The position numbers and the translations under genes are program-made. Of a stretch of 64,000 bases of DNA, positions 1 to 12,583 are shown in pieces. The number at the start of each line of letters is the position of its first letter. Positions within the stretch are counted from its first letter, which is position 1. Under the pieces are notes generated by a model, which ran no database searches, was not told where the DNA came from, and was given only the letters and a program-made list of their open reading frames with translations. Source of the DNA: Apostichopus japonicus (Eukaryota > Echinodermata > Holothuroidea > Aspidochirotida > Stichopodidae); the NCBI RefSeq assembly GCF_037975245.1, contig NC_092565.1, positions 20,884,999 through 20,948,998 on the forward strand, in the 5' to 3' direction.

Positions 1-357
1 ATTACAAACTCTTAAATATTTAAATTGAAACAAATATATAAAAAAAATCTAAGAAATTAAAAATTGTTATGTCAACACCTATACACTTATCAAATAGGCA
101 TCTGTACAGTATCTCTAAACAGAATTTGGTCTAACATGGAAACATTGGTTATCCCTGACTTCACGTCCTTGTTTGCACTCATTTAAACCTTTTTGGGGTT
201 TGAGGTTCGTTTTCAAATGTCCTTTTCTCTTTAAACCATAATTCTTTGGAGATATGTGCTTTGTTCAAATGTTCTTTCCTATTTGCTTCTTTCTGGTTTA
301 CTATTTATCATAAATCTGCAAAAAGCTCTGGACTGCTCTTTTTAATTTTAACCCTAG

Positions 358-3300
358 GTGATCAGTCATTGTAAGGAGTTGGTCAGACTCGGAGCCTTAC
401 AGATACTGATGAGGATTTACCAGCGGCAGCCGCACAGTCCAAAGGTCAACTGTTATCTGGCACAAATCATTGCTAATATGGCAGTATGTGAAGCGCTGCA
501 TGCAGAGATTGTCCAAGCAGGTGATTGATCGTATTTATTGGAGAGTATTGCATTTACGTAGATAAGACAAAAATGAAACTATCAGTGTAATAATTAACAA
601 TGTATTTCTGTCATTAAAGATTGTTCATGATAAAATCGTGGCTAGATAGTTTCCCATGGATTTCCTGTCTTGAAACGCCTCCATCTTGAAATTTGAAAAA
701 AGTTACGATATTTACTTCTTTGGCTCATCCATGATCTTCACCCTGCTATGTCAGCTGTCGCTGAATACCTGCAGTACTTTATTAATGCAATATCACAAAT
801 CAACCTTATGATTATGCATTGATATGCAGATTAGCCACTTATAGTTTTGCCTGTATTGTTTTCTGCATATGAGTAATGTTGTTGACAAACTGATTGGTCC
901 ATATTTTCTCGTCCACCAATTCTAGTATTTCGATTGGCTGGAATAAGTTACTTTCTTCAACTCGTGAAGAGTTAGTCCTGTTGCGCATTTCAAAGCTTGT
1001 AATATCTCCTGTGTTTTGCAATTATCGGTCACCATTAAATTTACCGATTGTAATCAAATCACTGACCGAAATAATCACAACAAATCAATGTATCGGCTTC
1101 TGGAATGATTCTACTTTGTGGGTTTCTTTACTACTTGGCACATTTACAAGCACAGATATTGTCATAACCATAATATCCACAAAAGTGCTCTAAAACGCTA
1201 TGTAACAGTAAATAAAAAAATATATGACACAAAATATGTAGTAAAAATGCAGAATAAAATACAATATAAATGAGTATGAAAAAATAAAAAGCATGCACGT
1301 TTGAGTTTGTTGGAGTATTGCACATGAATAGAATTTAATACACAGTTTAAATATCGCAGTAATGCTGTCTAAAAAGGTAGGTTTTCAGTTTTGACTTAAA
1401 CGTTGTAAGACTAGAAACAGTTCTGAGTTCAGCTGGCAGCTGGCAGCTCATTCCAGAGGCGTGGCCCAGCCACGCAAAACCCAGAAGGGAATGACACAAT
1501 ATATATATATATCTGTATCCATACTATTGTATATCTATAGCTGGGTGTGAGTGTAACAGTACCATGCCATCCTATAACAGAATAGTTCAGTTTTTTTCTG
1601 TCTGGCAGTGTGTAGCTGACTTGTGATAACAGATAAACCTTTCCATGTACAAATGAAATGACAGACTAATAACAATCTGATACAGTCTGTGAAAGATCTC
1701 TGTCGTATATAGATCCAACTTATCATTGAAGAATAATTTAAAACCTTTTTATAAATCTATATAGTGTCCTGTGGTTGTGGCTTCTTTGGACTTTTCTTTT
1801 GAACCCCTTAATCTTCTGAAATTGTTAATTTTTGTCATTTTATTTGTCAAAGCTTGCATAAATAGCAATTCATGTGTTTGCTTGTATGTTACTTGCTTAC
1901 CTTTCCCTTCACTTTGGTGTTATTGTATTTCTAAATGTTGTATTTACTAATCAAGACTGTTAGCTTAGTGGTTAACGCTTGTGCCTTGCAATCATAAGGT
2001 CCCGAGTTTGAGTCACTCCAAGATTAATGTTTGTCGTTCAGTTACAGAGTTGTTGACAATTGACAATTCATAATCACGGACGTTAAATATTAATCTAAGA
2101 CACTGACTTAGGTCAGCTTGCGGCTTTGATAAGCCAATGAGGCTTCTTTGCGAGTTCCTGCTTGCAGGAGGATCTAAAATACATACATACATACTGGAAC
2201 TAAGCTACCAAGAAAACAAGGTGTAAGAACTACAGAAGCAGCTATTTAATATCTGTTAACTTTGAAAAGTTATTGCCATTTTAGATGCCTATGTATTATA
2301 CATATTTTTTCTTATTTTAAAGGTTGGGTAACTCTTTTGGTGAAATGGAAAAAGTCAAAGTTTACAGAGCTAGCCTCTCAAGCGTCAAGAGCCTTAGCTA
2401 ATTTAGACCGAGATGATATTAATTCCAAGGAAGTCAGATACGCTAATGGTATCAACATCATCCATCCTCTCGGAAGGACAACGTACGTCGTAGAAGATTC
2501 AAATTACATTTATTGTTCCTTCAATTTGTATCTTGTGTCACTGTATAGTCCCTTTATATCAACATAAACTTTATGATGATATCAGATTGGTGAAGTTAAT
2601 CCATCAGTGTACACCTAAGCCAACTAAGCAAGCATTTTATAGAGTCCTTGACATTCACTTCACTTTGTGTTTTGTTAGTTTAAGCAGTCTTCAAACAATT
2701 AGGCACGTGTACAACCCACCAGATCCCCATCCTGCAGATTTGACCATCAGAAAAGTTATCTTGGACTATGAATGTTGGCAAGCTCAGAAAATGCCAGAAA
2801 AATTTCATATGTCCGAAAAAACTCACGGATATTTTTTATGTGCTCCAGACTTAGCAGATGGTGATTGATTTGTAATATTTAAATTCCTTTTTGTTTTCAA
2901 ACATAGTTAGAGTTGGACTGGGGGGTAGGGGGGGGGGTGTTAAGCCACTTGTTGCAATGATGTGACCAAAATTGGTCAATCAAAAGCAAAGAAGATCATA
3001 CATTGACCGATATCTGAACTGCTTCTATGAAAATGTTCTCACTGTTGTACTTGATTCTTTTTTTCTTTTACGTCGTTGTTGTTGTTGCCGTAGGAAACCC
3101 ATTCACGCAGACGTGGTGTTCGTCCATGGATTGATGGGAGGTGCATTTTATACGTGGAGACAAGGTCAGGAAAACCAAGACAAGGAGAAGCTGGTGTCGT
3201 TGACAGACGGCGCTCTGGCCACTCCCATGAACGATGAAAATCAGATCGACAGCGAGAGGCCCTGGGTCAGTCGTTTCACAGACTGTTGGCCAAAGGTAAA

Positions 3301-6300
3301 AAGGGTTGTAGGAAATGTCATACTACTACTGCCTGTTAAAGTTCACCTCACCTGTCCTCTATGGGCCACGTGGCCCATAAGGCTGCAATGGTCCCCTGTC
3401 ATCACTCTGTTCTGTCCCTCACATCATTCTACGACATTCAACCAAGTTGTCTTCTTTCTTCGTGTACTGTTATCCTCCATGTTGTTTGTTGTTTTTGTTG
3501 TTATTCTCCATGTTGTTTTGTTGTTGATGTTATCCTCCATGTTGTTTGTTGTTGTTGTTATTCTCCATGTTGTTTTGTTGTTGATGTTATCCTCCATGTT
3601 GTTTGTTGTTGTTGTTATTCTCCATGTTGTTTTGTTGTTGATGTTATCCTCCATGTTGTTTGTTGTTGTTGTTGTTATTCTCCATGTTGTTTTGTTGTTG
3701 ATGTTATCCTCCATGTTGTTTGTTGTTGTTGTTGTTGTTATTCTCCATGTTGTTTTGTTGTTGATGTTATCCTCCATGTTGTTTGTTGTTGTTGTTGTTA
3801 TTCTCCATGTTGTTTTGTTGTTGATGTTATCCTCCATGTTGTTTGTTGTTGTTGTTATTATTCTCCATGTTGTTTTGTTGTTGTTGATGTTATCCTCCAT
3901 GTTGTTTTGTTGTTGCTGTTGTTGTTATAATCCTCCATTTTGTTGTTATGCTCCATGTTGTTTTGTTGTTGTTGTTTTTCTCCATGTTGTTTTGTTGTTG
4001 TTGTTGATGTTATCCTCCATGGTGTTTGTTGTTGTTATCCTCCATGTTGATTTGTTGTTGTTGTTGGTCATCCCACCTTTCTCCTCCTCCCTTGGGATGT
4101 CCAGGTGAGTGCTATTCTATAGAAGCTATCTCTATCCATTCTCAATGACATGTCCAATCCATTTCCATCTCCTCTCTTTAACTTCATCTCTGATTGGTTT
4201 ACGGTCGGTACTTTTCAAAAAATTTGGCATTAGGTTTCCTTGTAAAAGTTCACATGTACACATTCTTCACATGGCCAGTAGGTGAGGACTGCCATAAGTA
4301 ATTAATTCCATGCATGAAAGCTGACTTTTAAAGTTGAAAGTCAAATATACCTGGTAGCTAACTGGCGTGTGTTCTCGGGGCCCTCGTGTTCAAAATTTGT
4401 TTGCTAGTCGACACCAAATTTCACTTTCATTGCCTTGACGACGCTCCAGTGGCAGATGTTGTCGCCTAGGGAACAGGTTGTCATGGAGGAGGAATAATCT
4501 AGTCTGAGAATTATTATATGATTATGAATGCTTTGTCGTAAAACATTGTTATACTTTGCAACTTTTGAAGTGATTTTCAGTCCAAACTTTTTTCAATAAA
4601 TATAGGCCATTTTTTTTTCAACACTTTTTGGGCAACCATCTCAAATTTTGTTTGCAACCCTAACCAGCCTCACAAACTCCATTTTGAAAACCAGGGTTGT
4701 AGAATATCCATGCTTTTTGTCAGAAAACAAAATTGTGCTTATGCAGATTTAAGCTTGAAATCTGGCAAATATGTATTAAAAATTTCCTGCAAATACATTT
4801 GGGTTTTCAAGCCAAAATACATGTGGTTGCCAGTAGTTTTATGTCACAGTTTTTCTACATGCCAATTTGGAGCACTGCATATGCACACAACTTGTTTTGC
4901 TTGGCAGCATTTTCAACAAAAAAAATCATTTAATTCTTCTAAACTTAGTCTCTCCCTTTAAAATGTTACTTCACTTACTTGTGTTTTTCTTCTCAGAGTT
5001 GGCTTGCTAAAGACTGTCCAAACATCCGTATTTTAACGATAACTTACGACACACAATTGACAGAGTGGGTTTCCAAGTGTCCCTTTGAGAGTGAAAAGTA
5101 AGTTAAATGGACTTTTAGTACACTGTATGACCTCCATTTTGATTTGAAACTGGGTTGGGGGTATTTAGTTTGTAACTTGTGACGTCTTCATATTAATATT
5201 TGGATCCACATTAGTCACATAGTGTTTAAGATTTTATTGAATTGCTTTATTTAATTTCATTAGTTTATAGATTTAATCTGGCAAAAGATATGTTATCTGT
5301 GACATATTTGTCACATTAAATATGACTTTTCTTTATTGTTTGGTTAAATAAACTGGATATCTAAAGTGCAAACATATTTCGATGAAGACTGCATTTTAGA
5401 AAAAAAATAAAAATCTCAAAGTCGTTCAGCAAAAGTACATGAACATTCTCACGGTGTATATGGTCATTCATTTGATAATTCTCTCTTCTAAGGAGTAAAG
5501 CATCTTTGGTAGAAATGTTTACAAATTTGTCCGTTTTCTCCCCCCCCCCCCCCTCCTTCTAGGCGTTCTATTTCTCAGCGCAGCGGTGAGATCATTCACA
5601 AGCTTAGAGAGGCAGGCCTAGGACAGCGTCCAATCATCTGGGTGACCCACTCAATGGGAGGTTTGTTGTCATTTATTACAGTTTTCATCAAAATTTGCCC
5701 TCAGGGGCTGGGGGGGGGCAACTTTCCATCTGCTGAATAATGGAAAGTATTCTTCTCATTGAAAGGGAAGTTTTTTTATCAACACTTTTAAATGTCCACT
5801 GGAGACAAAACAGAAGTGTTTTTACTGCTTTCTTTGAATGCATACCACTTTTCGACAAAATAGAATTTGGTCAATACTAGTAAACATTTTGTTCTTCAGA
5901 GCATTGCTAAGTAAAAGCAAAATATAATTCTTGCAAGATATTTAATATTTTTTGTTTTGATTTTCAACTATAAAAAATCTGGCTACTAAGGGTTTAGCTC
6001 GCAATTTAGCAAAAAGTGGAAGATGAGAAATTAGGGTGTTGGTAAAGTTGTTAGAATGATGACTGATTTTGTTGACAATGTGACACTAATTTGCCAGTTT
6101 TCACCTTTTTGTCACACATTAGCAGAAGGTTTTTCCTTGGAAAAATGTGTGAAAAGCACAGAATACAGGTTTACACACAGATCTGTGACAACTTGTGTGA
6201 AGAAATCCAATTTATGAAAGAGTGTGAAATATCACCAGAGAATAAAAAACAGCTTTTGTGTTACACAGACTGACAAGTTAGCTCTGTACTACTTTGAACT

Positions 6301-9300
6301 TTCTGAGGTTTTGCGGTAGATAGAGACAAATTTTTTCACTCTTTCACATGTGTCTGAAACCTAGTTTTTCACACACTTTTCACATATTGCACGCACATGA
6401 AAAATGTGTGTATACACATGTGAATTTTTGTGAGCAATTAGTTGCAAACACACATGTGCTCCACATTTGGTTATAATCGTTTTCTTGTGTGTTTTACCAG
6501 AAGATCACCGGTTGCCACAGGGTTTCTCTTGTAATGGTAGAAAGAATCAGGATCTCGATAGTTGATTTTTTTCTGTCACTCAAAGTAATAATTGTCACAT
6601 TTTTCTCCTCATGCAAAGGTCTTCTAGTGAAGCAAATGATTCTAGATTCCGAGAATTTGGCTTCTGACGAAACGGCTTCTGGCAAATCATCCACCTCTAT
6701 AGCTGGTCAGACTCGAGCCGTCATCTTTTACAGCACTCCGCATCACGGGACTTCTCTCGCTGCGTACTCTCAACAGGCCAAGTATCTGTTACTGCCATCT
6801 GTGGAGGTAAAAGAACTCGTCCAAGGTAAATATCGCACAAGCTTGTTCATTATTATAATTCTTTTCCTATTTGATTCCCTCCCTCTCCTTGCCAAAGCAA
6901 GGGAACTCTGCTAAAACACTGTTGAGAATAGAATTACTTTCAATTGATCTTAAGGTGACCGGTTGGCATCCCGTATCGAAGCTATCTCATCTCATCTGTC
7001 TTCTTCTTGCGTCTCCATTCATCTCGGTCGGCAGCTTCGTTTCTGGCCTCATACCAGGATCGCCAACCAGCCCTCTCTCTCTTTATCTACTGTCCTACAC
7101 CATATTGTTTTGGTCGCCCTCTCTTTCTCCTGCCCTCTGGTGCCCAAGTCATACTGATGTTGCTGTCGTTGTTTGGGTTTTGGCGCAACATATGCCCAAT
7201 GAATTTCCATCTTCTTTTCTTAATTTCGATGCATAGTGGTCCCATATTTGCTCTCTTTAGCAGTTCCTTTGTGCTTTTTGCACTTTCAAATTTTTCACAA
7301 TTGCTGGCCCTAACCAGTTTTCTATTCTCGTTTTAATCAGTTTACTATCAACTATAAAGCTATAGTGACTGTCATCCGTTTATACTCTATTTTTCAAGGA
7401 TCACCGTACCTCCGGTCACTCCACGGAAGATTTCGGGCATTTGTGCAAGCCAAGCAGATTCCAATTCTCAGCTTTGGAGAGAAGAAAGCTACTAATATTG
7501 GCCTATCAATCAGAACGCTAGTAGTACCAGCCTCTTCTTCCAGTAAGATCAGTTTACTTTTCTTCTTTACAGGCAGGAGTTTAGTCTCGATATGTTTTAT
7601 GTCAGGAGAATAAAAAAAATTGAGTGCTTAGTAATGTTTCTACAACTATTCCGGGTTTGGAGATAATCCCTTATTAAAATATGCAAATACTCTGGAATGT
7701 CCCTAAATCGACAATGACATCAGCTCCCTCTGTGAAGGCTTACTAGGTTCATGTTATACTATTGTCTTATAATTTCAATAAATCAATTAAAACATGTCTG
7801 TATACTTTAAAACAACAGAGCACCATTGAATAACATTCAATATCACTTGTCCTTGGGGAATTTGTAAAACATTGTAAATATGTTTTTTTGAGACCATATA
7901 AGTCTAATTTTGAAATTCGCTGGTAAATAGAATATATTTTGTCGTAAAGTTCATTAGCTTGACAAATCAAGTCCTATTTCTAATAAGAAGGGAAAAACAA
8001 CCAAAACCTGTGTCAAGAAATTGCTTGCCAACTATTTTTTTTTGATCATTTTATGTAAATACTAATTATTCATGAATTATTAATGTTCATGTTGTTGATA
8101 ACAGCTGTGCATAAATTTAAAGATATATCCAACAAAAAAAGCATTTCCATGAACCCCCAAAAATCATGTTCTTTGCATATATCCTTCAAATAATGAGATC
8201 ATTTCCTATGTATATTTTTGAGAGGAGATTTAGGGGATAGTTGAGTGTGGATAAATTTAAATGGATGCACAAGTGTTATCATTTGTTATCTTAGTGTAAC
8301 ATGCTGAAATATTTCGGTTGATTTTGTCAAATTTCTGACGAGCAAGAACAAGGAAAGCTGCTTTGAAGTTGTTTAATATGCAGGACAGTTTTCCAGACCT
8401 CCCAGCGAAACCCCCAGTGAAAACCTGGCTCTTATTTTTCAAAAATACTCTTTTAAACCTTTATATTTATTTTAAGTTTAGAGTACATATATTGTATTCA
8501 GTCATGCTTACCATGGCCATTAAGATATTTTGGACAGCCAGGCATGATTCATGCAGTGATACAAAACAGACTCACAAACAACAGTTAATGTGAGTCAGGT
8601 ATTTTAAATAAGTGCCACAGATGATTTTAAAAATGGGCATAGATGGTGAGTATGTTCAAGGGCGTAGGAACCAGGGGGCTGGGGGGCGCCAGCCCCCCAG
8701 TGAAAAATATGGAGGGGCGGAAGTGTCATTCCGCCCCCCCCCTTTTTCATTTCCAAATAAGAAAAAAATCTCATTTGGAGCACCAAATTGCATCTAAGGC
8801 CAGGTGAAAATGCAAAATTATATACAAAATGGAGTGGGTGGGTTGAAGTGTGCTATATTGCACCAAATTGCATCTGAGGCCACCTGGAAATGCCAAAAAA
8901 ATCCAAAGGGGAGTGGGACACCCCCTCCTCTTAGACCCCTCCCCCAGGCCGGCCATCTGTCTTCAGCCCCCCCACTCGAAAGTACCTTCCTACGCCACTG
9001 AGTATGTTACAAATTAACTTAATTTTGGACCCTTAAAAACCTTTATTTTAATGTTTGAAGCCTTCAAAAACCTTTATTTCTTCATTTACATCCTTTTAAA
9101 AAAAACTTTTATTTCGTTGAAAAGCTGCTGGGAGGTCTGGTATTCAGAATACTCATTATTTCCCTGCATCTTAAATAATGTCCTTTTACTTTACCATAAT
9201 TCAATATGAGAAATATCTCTTTATGGAAATTAAATTTTAAGGGCATTTGTTGACAGTCGTATTTAATTCAGGCTGTCGGAAATGCAACACCTATTTGAAA

Positions 9301-10852
9301 TGCAAATAGAAAATAAAATATATAATTGGGGGAAGTTGAAAGCTTCACACCTTGATACTACCTAACAATTTTCTACACTTTTGCCTTAGTTTGAATAAAT
9401 TAAAGCTTTCGATGTCTTAGGTGAAAAAAAGACCTAATTATGTCATTCCTTTATTTGAAAGGAGAAGATAAAGGAATGAAACATTTAACAAATAGTGCAT
9501 TTTGTGAAGTTTAATTCATGCAACTAAATTAGGTGTAACCAGGCGGTTACCCAGGGGGGGGGGCATTGGGCACGCGCACCCCCCAGGTAAGAAAAAGAGG
9601 AGAGAAAAAAAGAGAAGAAAAAAGAGGGGGGTGATGATTGGGGTGACTGGTGACAATCTTCAAAAAGGTTATGGATGGAAAAAAAATTATTGGGAAATTC
9701 TTGGTTCTCGGGCAAAAGTATACATCTGGTTGGTCATTTCAAGCATGAGAAGTGCCATTTCCGGTGATCTGGGGGGTATCAAAACCAGAAATTTTCTTAT
9801 ACGCGGAGCGCCAACCAATGGTGGCGCCCTGCTTAGATAGTAATTCGCGCCCCCGGGTTAGAAAATCCTGGATACGCCCCTGGTAACTGCCATTGCTGTA
9901 TGATATTTATGCAAACCAAAAGATGACTTTTGTACAGTATAAAGTAAGGTTCATAACAATTTACAGGTTTGTAGTAGGTACATTCCCTCTCTCGTTTGTG
10001 GGAAAATTTATATTGATGGATGATGCCAAAATCAAACTTAATGAAATTGCCAAATGTATGTTAAGACCAGAATTGTAGAAGAAATCAACTTGCTTTTTTT
10101 TTTCCAACTTTGTTGCAAATTACCTATTCTGCACTTTGTTGAAAAGTTTGTTAATCCAACTGGATGCTCACATATTATCAGCAAAAATTAAACGACACGT
10201 CCAGAAATACAATGTATGTATCTATGTATGTATATTAGGTCCTCCTGCAAGCAGGAACTTGCTAAGAAGCCTCATTGGCTTATCGAAGCCGCAAGCTGAC
10301 CGAAGTCAGTCTCTTATACATTCATATCTAACCTCCATGATTTTGAATTGTTAATTGTCAACAACTCTGTAACTGGACGACAAACATTAATCTGGGAGTG
10401 ACTCGAACTGGGGACCTTATGATTGAAAGGCACCGGCGTTAACCACTGAGCTAACACTCCACGAGCTAACACTCCACTGAGCTACACTCCACAATCCAAA
10501 ATAAGGTGTATGGTAACCCCATAGGGGTGAGGGGAGGGGGCATGGGCAGGTTATGAAGATGTAGAATAAGGTGAGAGCTGTCTTCTTTCTATGTAAGACG
10601 TATCTCCACCTCTCTCTCTCTCTGATTACAGATCCAGGATTTGGAGAACACTACGACCTGGATATGAATCATCTGAATATCTGCAAACCGGCGAGTCATA
10701 CCTCTCCCCTTTATCAGCTGACCTTGCAGTTCATAAACACCAACCTCCAACAATCGTTCACGAGCGAACTCACCGAGAAACTCTCGCATGAGCTGGAGGA
10801 CGATGAATCAGAGAAACTTCTCTCCATGTTAGGCATGACGTTTGGCGATTAG
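358..10852 (+). CDS. SERAC1: SERAC1 (serine active site-containing protein 1), exons for the C-terminal ~485 residues
   Basis: Nine exons join in phase: 358-520, 2323-2482, 2688-2860, 3111-3295, 4997-5097, 5563-5660, 6619-6825, 7399-7542 and 10632-10852, with GT/AG introns and a TAG stop. The protein is an alpha/beta-hydrolase. Exon 4 opens with [18 protein letters not shown], the oxyanion-hole strand. Exon 5 holds the [18 protein letters not shown] segment. The exon 6/7 junction encodes [17 protein letters not shown], with the nucleophile Ser at TCA 5651-5653. Exon 7 has [11 protein letters not shown], and the last exon has [17 protein letters not shown] with the likely catalytic His. In the known family the protein sits at mitochondria-ER contacts and affects phosphatidylglycerol remodelling and cholesterol traffic. 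Human SERAC1 has about 650 residues, so roughly the first 170 lie before this window. The least certain junction is the exon 4 acceptor: 3111 keeps phase, while a nearby AG at 3092-3093 does not. Introns carry much repeat DNA, but no coding lesion is seen. Confidence 0.93.
1347..1486 (-). pseudogene. LINE reverse-transcriptase C-terminal remnant
   Basis: Read on the minus strand, this encodes [16 protein letters not shown] and then, after a 7-bp duplication (TGGCAGC) that shifts the frame, [20 protein letters not shown] followed by RQHYCDI and a stop. The 'GPRLWNELP...FKxxLKTxLF' pattern is typical of the extreme C-terminus of non-LTR retrotransposon polymerases. It lies in a SERAC1 intron. 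The fragment is short, frameshifted and non-functional. Confidence 0.7.
1952..2195 (+). repeat. tRNA-derived SINE with CATA tail
   Basis: The element begins with an A-box-like TTAGCTTAGTGGTTAACGC, followed by a degenerate B box (GAGTTTGAGTCA), as in a tRNA-derived Pol III promoter. Its body ends in TTCCTGCTTGCAGGAGG and a short (CATA)n tail. A second copy lies inverted at 10213-10480. It sits in a SERAC1 intron, in the same direction as the gene. Confidence 0.75.
3476..4066 (+). repeat. TTG-rich intronic minisatellite, ~60-bp period
   Basis: About ten imperfect units alternate TCCTCCATGTTGTTTGTTG and TTCTCCATGTTGTTTTGTTG, each followed by a variable number of GTT triplets. The array starts about 180 bases after SERAC1 exon 4. 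It creates long but meaningless open frames on both strands, rich in Val/Leu/Cys or in Thr/Asn. These are not genes. Confidence 0.9.
4066..4206 (-). pseudogene. RTE-like LINE polymerase C-terminal fragment
   Basis: On the minus strand the region reads [19 protein letters not shown] and, after a frame break, [20 protein letters not shown]. The 'RRWxWIGHV...ALTWxxxGRRxxG' arrangement is the familiar C-terminal motif of RTE/BovB-type retrotransposon polymerases. It directly abuts the TTG-rich minisatellite in a SERAC1 intron. A related but different fragment lies at about 6980-7236. Confidence 0.65.
6090..6475. repeat. Degenerate TCACA/TGTGA palindromic repeat stretch
   Basis: Short motifs such as TTTTCAC, TCACACA, ATGTGTGAAAA and ACACATGTGAA recur in both orientations, giving many small potential hairpins. 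No coding meaning is evident, and the 60-codon open frame here looks incidental. The region lies in the intron just before SERAC1 exon 7. A similar ACACAA/TTGTGT-rich stretch occurs at 47.5 kb. Confidence 0.45.
6980..7236 (-). pseudogene. RTE-like LINE polymerase C-terminal fragment
   Basis: The minus strand encodes [18 protein letters not shown], then [16 protein letters not shown], a frame break and an in-frame stop, then [18 protein letters not shown]. This run of [14 protein letters not shown] and AADRDEWR is diagnostic of the tail of RTE-clade retrotransposon polymerases. It sits in the SERAC1 intron between exons 7 and 8, antisense to the gene. It is broken and inactive. Confidence 0.8.
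8657..8998. mobile_element. MITE-like insertion with 10-bp target-site duplication
   Basis: The ends carry inverted GGCGTAGGAA (8661-8670) and TTCCTACGCC (8987-8996). Identical TGAGTATGTT copies flank the element at 8647-8656 and 8999-9008, a clear target-site duplication. The 342-bp body has G- and C-homopolymer runs and no transposase. The perfect flanks suggest a fairly young insertion in the last SERAC1 intron. Confidence 0.75.
9537..9884. mobile_element. G/C-tract MITE-like element
   Basis: It starts TAACCAGGCGGTTACCCAGG and ends GGATACGCCCCTGGTAA, so the ends are roughly inverted, with G and C runs just inside. The style resembles the element at 8657-8998. No transposase and no convincing target duplication are seen, so the limits are approximate. 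Confidence 0.45.
10213..10480 (-). repeat. tRNA-derived SINE, inverted copy
   Basis: This is the reverse complement of the SINE at 1952-2195: a (TATG)n tail, then CCTCCTGCAAGCAGGAA, and at the far end the tRNA-like head with a better B box (AGTTCGAGTC) and A box. The head carries a small duplication of GAGCTAACACTCCACT. It lies about 150 bases before the last SERAC1 exon. Confidence 0.75.
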
Positions 10853-10927
10853 TTTTATTTAAATGAATTGATATATTGATCTCTTTGGTGCAAATTGTAA
10901 TGGATTTATTGTAGATGCAAATAGTGA

Positions 10928-10933
10928 AATAAA
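10928..10933 (+). promoter_or_regulatory. AATAAA polyadenylation signal of SERAC1
   Basis: A canonical AATAAA lies 76 bases after the SERAC1 stop codon. This position suits the 3' end of the mRNA and implies a short 3' UTR. Assignment is by position only. Confidence 0.6.
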
Positions 10934-11455
10934 AACTAGAAGTGACCATTAAATAGACTCTCAAACATTTCAAGGGTTTTCTGTTTACGTCTGTTTACTT
11001 ATATATAAATATAAGGCAAATATGTCACCATTTTTTAAATGAACTTGTTGCAGGAGAAGCAGACTATCAAACTATCATATTAACTTTGTGGTGAACAAGT
11101 TTCCCAAAACAGTTAAGAAATAGTTTGCACTATAAACAGGGAGACATTATGGCTGCAAAATGTTTCTGGGGCTTTGCCACTATGTAAACATGTGATGTCA
11201 TTTTGCCACAAGGATGTGAAACCATTTTACTGTCTCGTTTTTCTCTGATAGTTTCATAGTGAATGTGAACAGTGAATCCAGTGCCATCCTAAGGTCATGT
11301 TAAAGATCATTAACTGTTTATGTAATCAGCATTAGCAAAGTTACATACATACATTAAAAAATCATGCATAGAGTAGATGATATCATATTTAAACTGGCTC
11401 CTGTCTTCAGTCTGCTGTTTGAAAAAACGAATTTGAATTTGTGTGTAGATATACA

Positions 11456-11518
<63 letters not shown>

Positions 11519-12579
11519 CGTAGTATATAAAGTTCAGTAATAGCAGTATAGTGCTCAATACAACTGGTGCAGAGCTAAATATAGATATATGATCGCCGTA
11601 GTGAAAAGAACTCAATGTGTGCGTGCAACTCTGAGTTATTACGCAATGAAATAGCGTGTTTATACATATATCTATATATATATATATATATATATATCTA
11701 TATATATATATATCTATATCTATATATATATATATATATATATATCATACAATTAAGAAATATATGTATGGGAAGGTATGTCCAAACGAATGGACTATGA
11801 ATGTTGATATTAATGACATATGAAAAGAAATTTATATTCTCTCCTGGCGTTACTACGAAAATAAAAATATTATAATTCGCGCTCAATTACTATTTTGTGT
11901 TCGTATATGTTACCTTGCAAATGTAGACTTTCATGTATTGCTATTCATGTTGATAAATTGTACATTAAATTATGAAATTTGACTTTTTGTTTTTGTGCCC
12001 TCATCTCTTTGTTTGCGTATCTTCCTCGTCATCCTTTAAAATTCGATTTTATTGAAATGAAATAAAATAAAATGGAACTTCTATAAGACGTTACTCAAGG
12101 TTCTAACGTTTTAGGGAGCAAAAAGAAGGATGATTTTAGTTGGAAGTCCATGAATGCTAAAGCTCAGTCAACTTTTTAACACACGGACCAAAATGCTTTC
12201 AAATTAAGTTAAGAATTCCAAATTACAACAGTTGCAATGAGTAAGGAAGTTTTCGTTGTTGGATTATCCGTTCGTGCGTAAACTGAAAGACTGCCGTGTT
12301 ATGTAGTTCTTTATATAACACAAGGAATGTAGCAACAGGTTCAATGCAGCGTTATTCATCATCATGCTAATCGATATAACACATGGACTGCACTTAAGTC
12401 TTAAAAAGGGGGCATATTGCTGGTGCTGAATTATTCTGTTTTCAAAGTTAACTCAGAAATAACTTGAAAGGCATAATTTCGACAGTCACTGGCGTAGCTG
12501 GTCGGTGAGCAAATGGACAAATGCCCTCAGTTTTATGAAATACCACAAAAGGACCCTTTTCATAAACTATAGTTCTCAT
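10934..12579. other. Intergenic DNA with AT microsatellites
   Basis: No gene is seen between SERAC1 and the next repeat. It contains a TA tract at about 11459-11517 and a TA/TC tract at about 11666-11745. Open frames over these tracts are repeat artefacts. Confidence 0.6.
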
Positions 12580-12583
12580 TTTT

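Noticed and set aside
2972-3110. Upstream part of the open frame ahead of the SERAC1 HGLMGG motif
   Set aside because: It is rich in Arg/Cys from GTT/GTC triplets and fits intron sequence. Phase from the previous exon requires entry at 3111.
11615-11886. Tyr/Ile-rich open frames on both strands
   Set aside because: Products of the TA/TC microsatellite at 11666-11745. The same applies to similar frames at 42605, 56543 and 59223.
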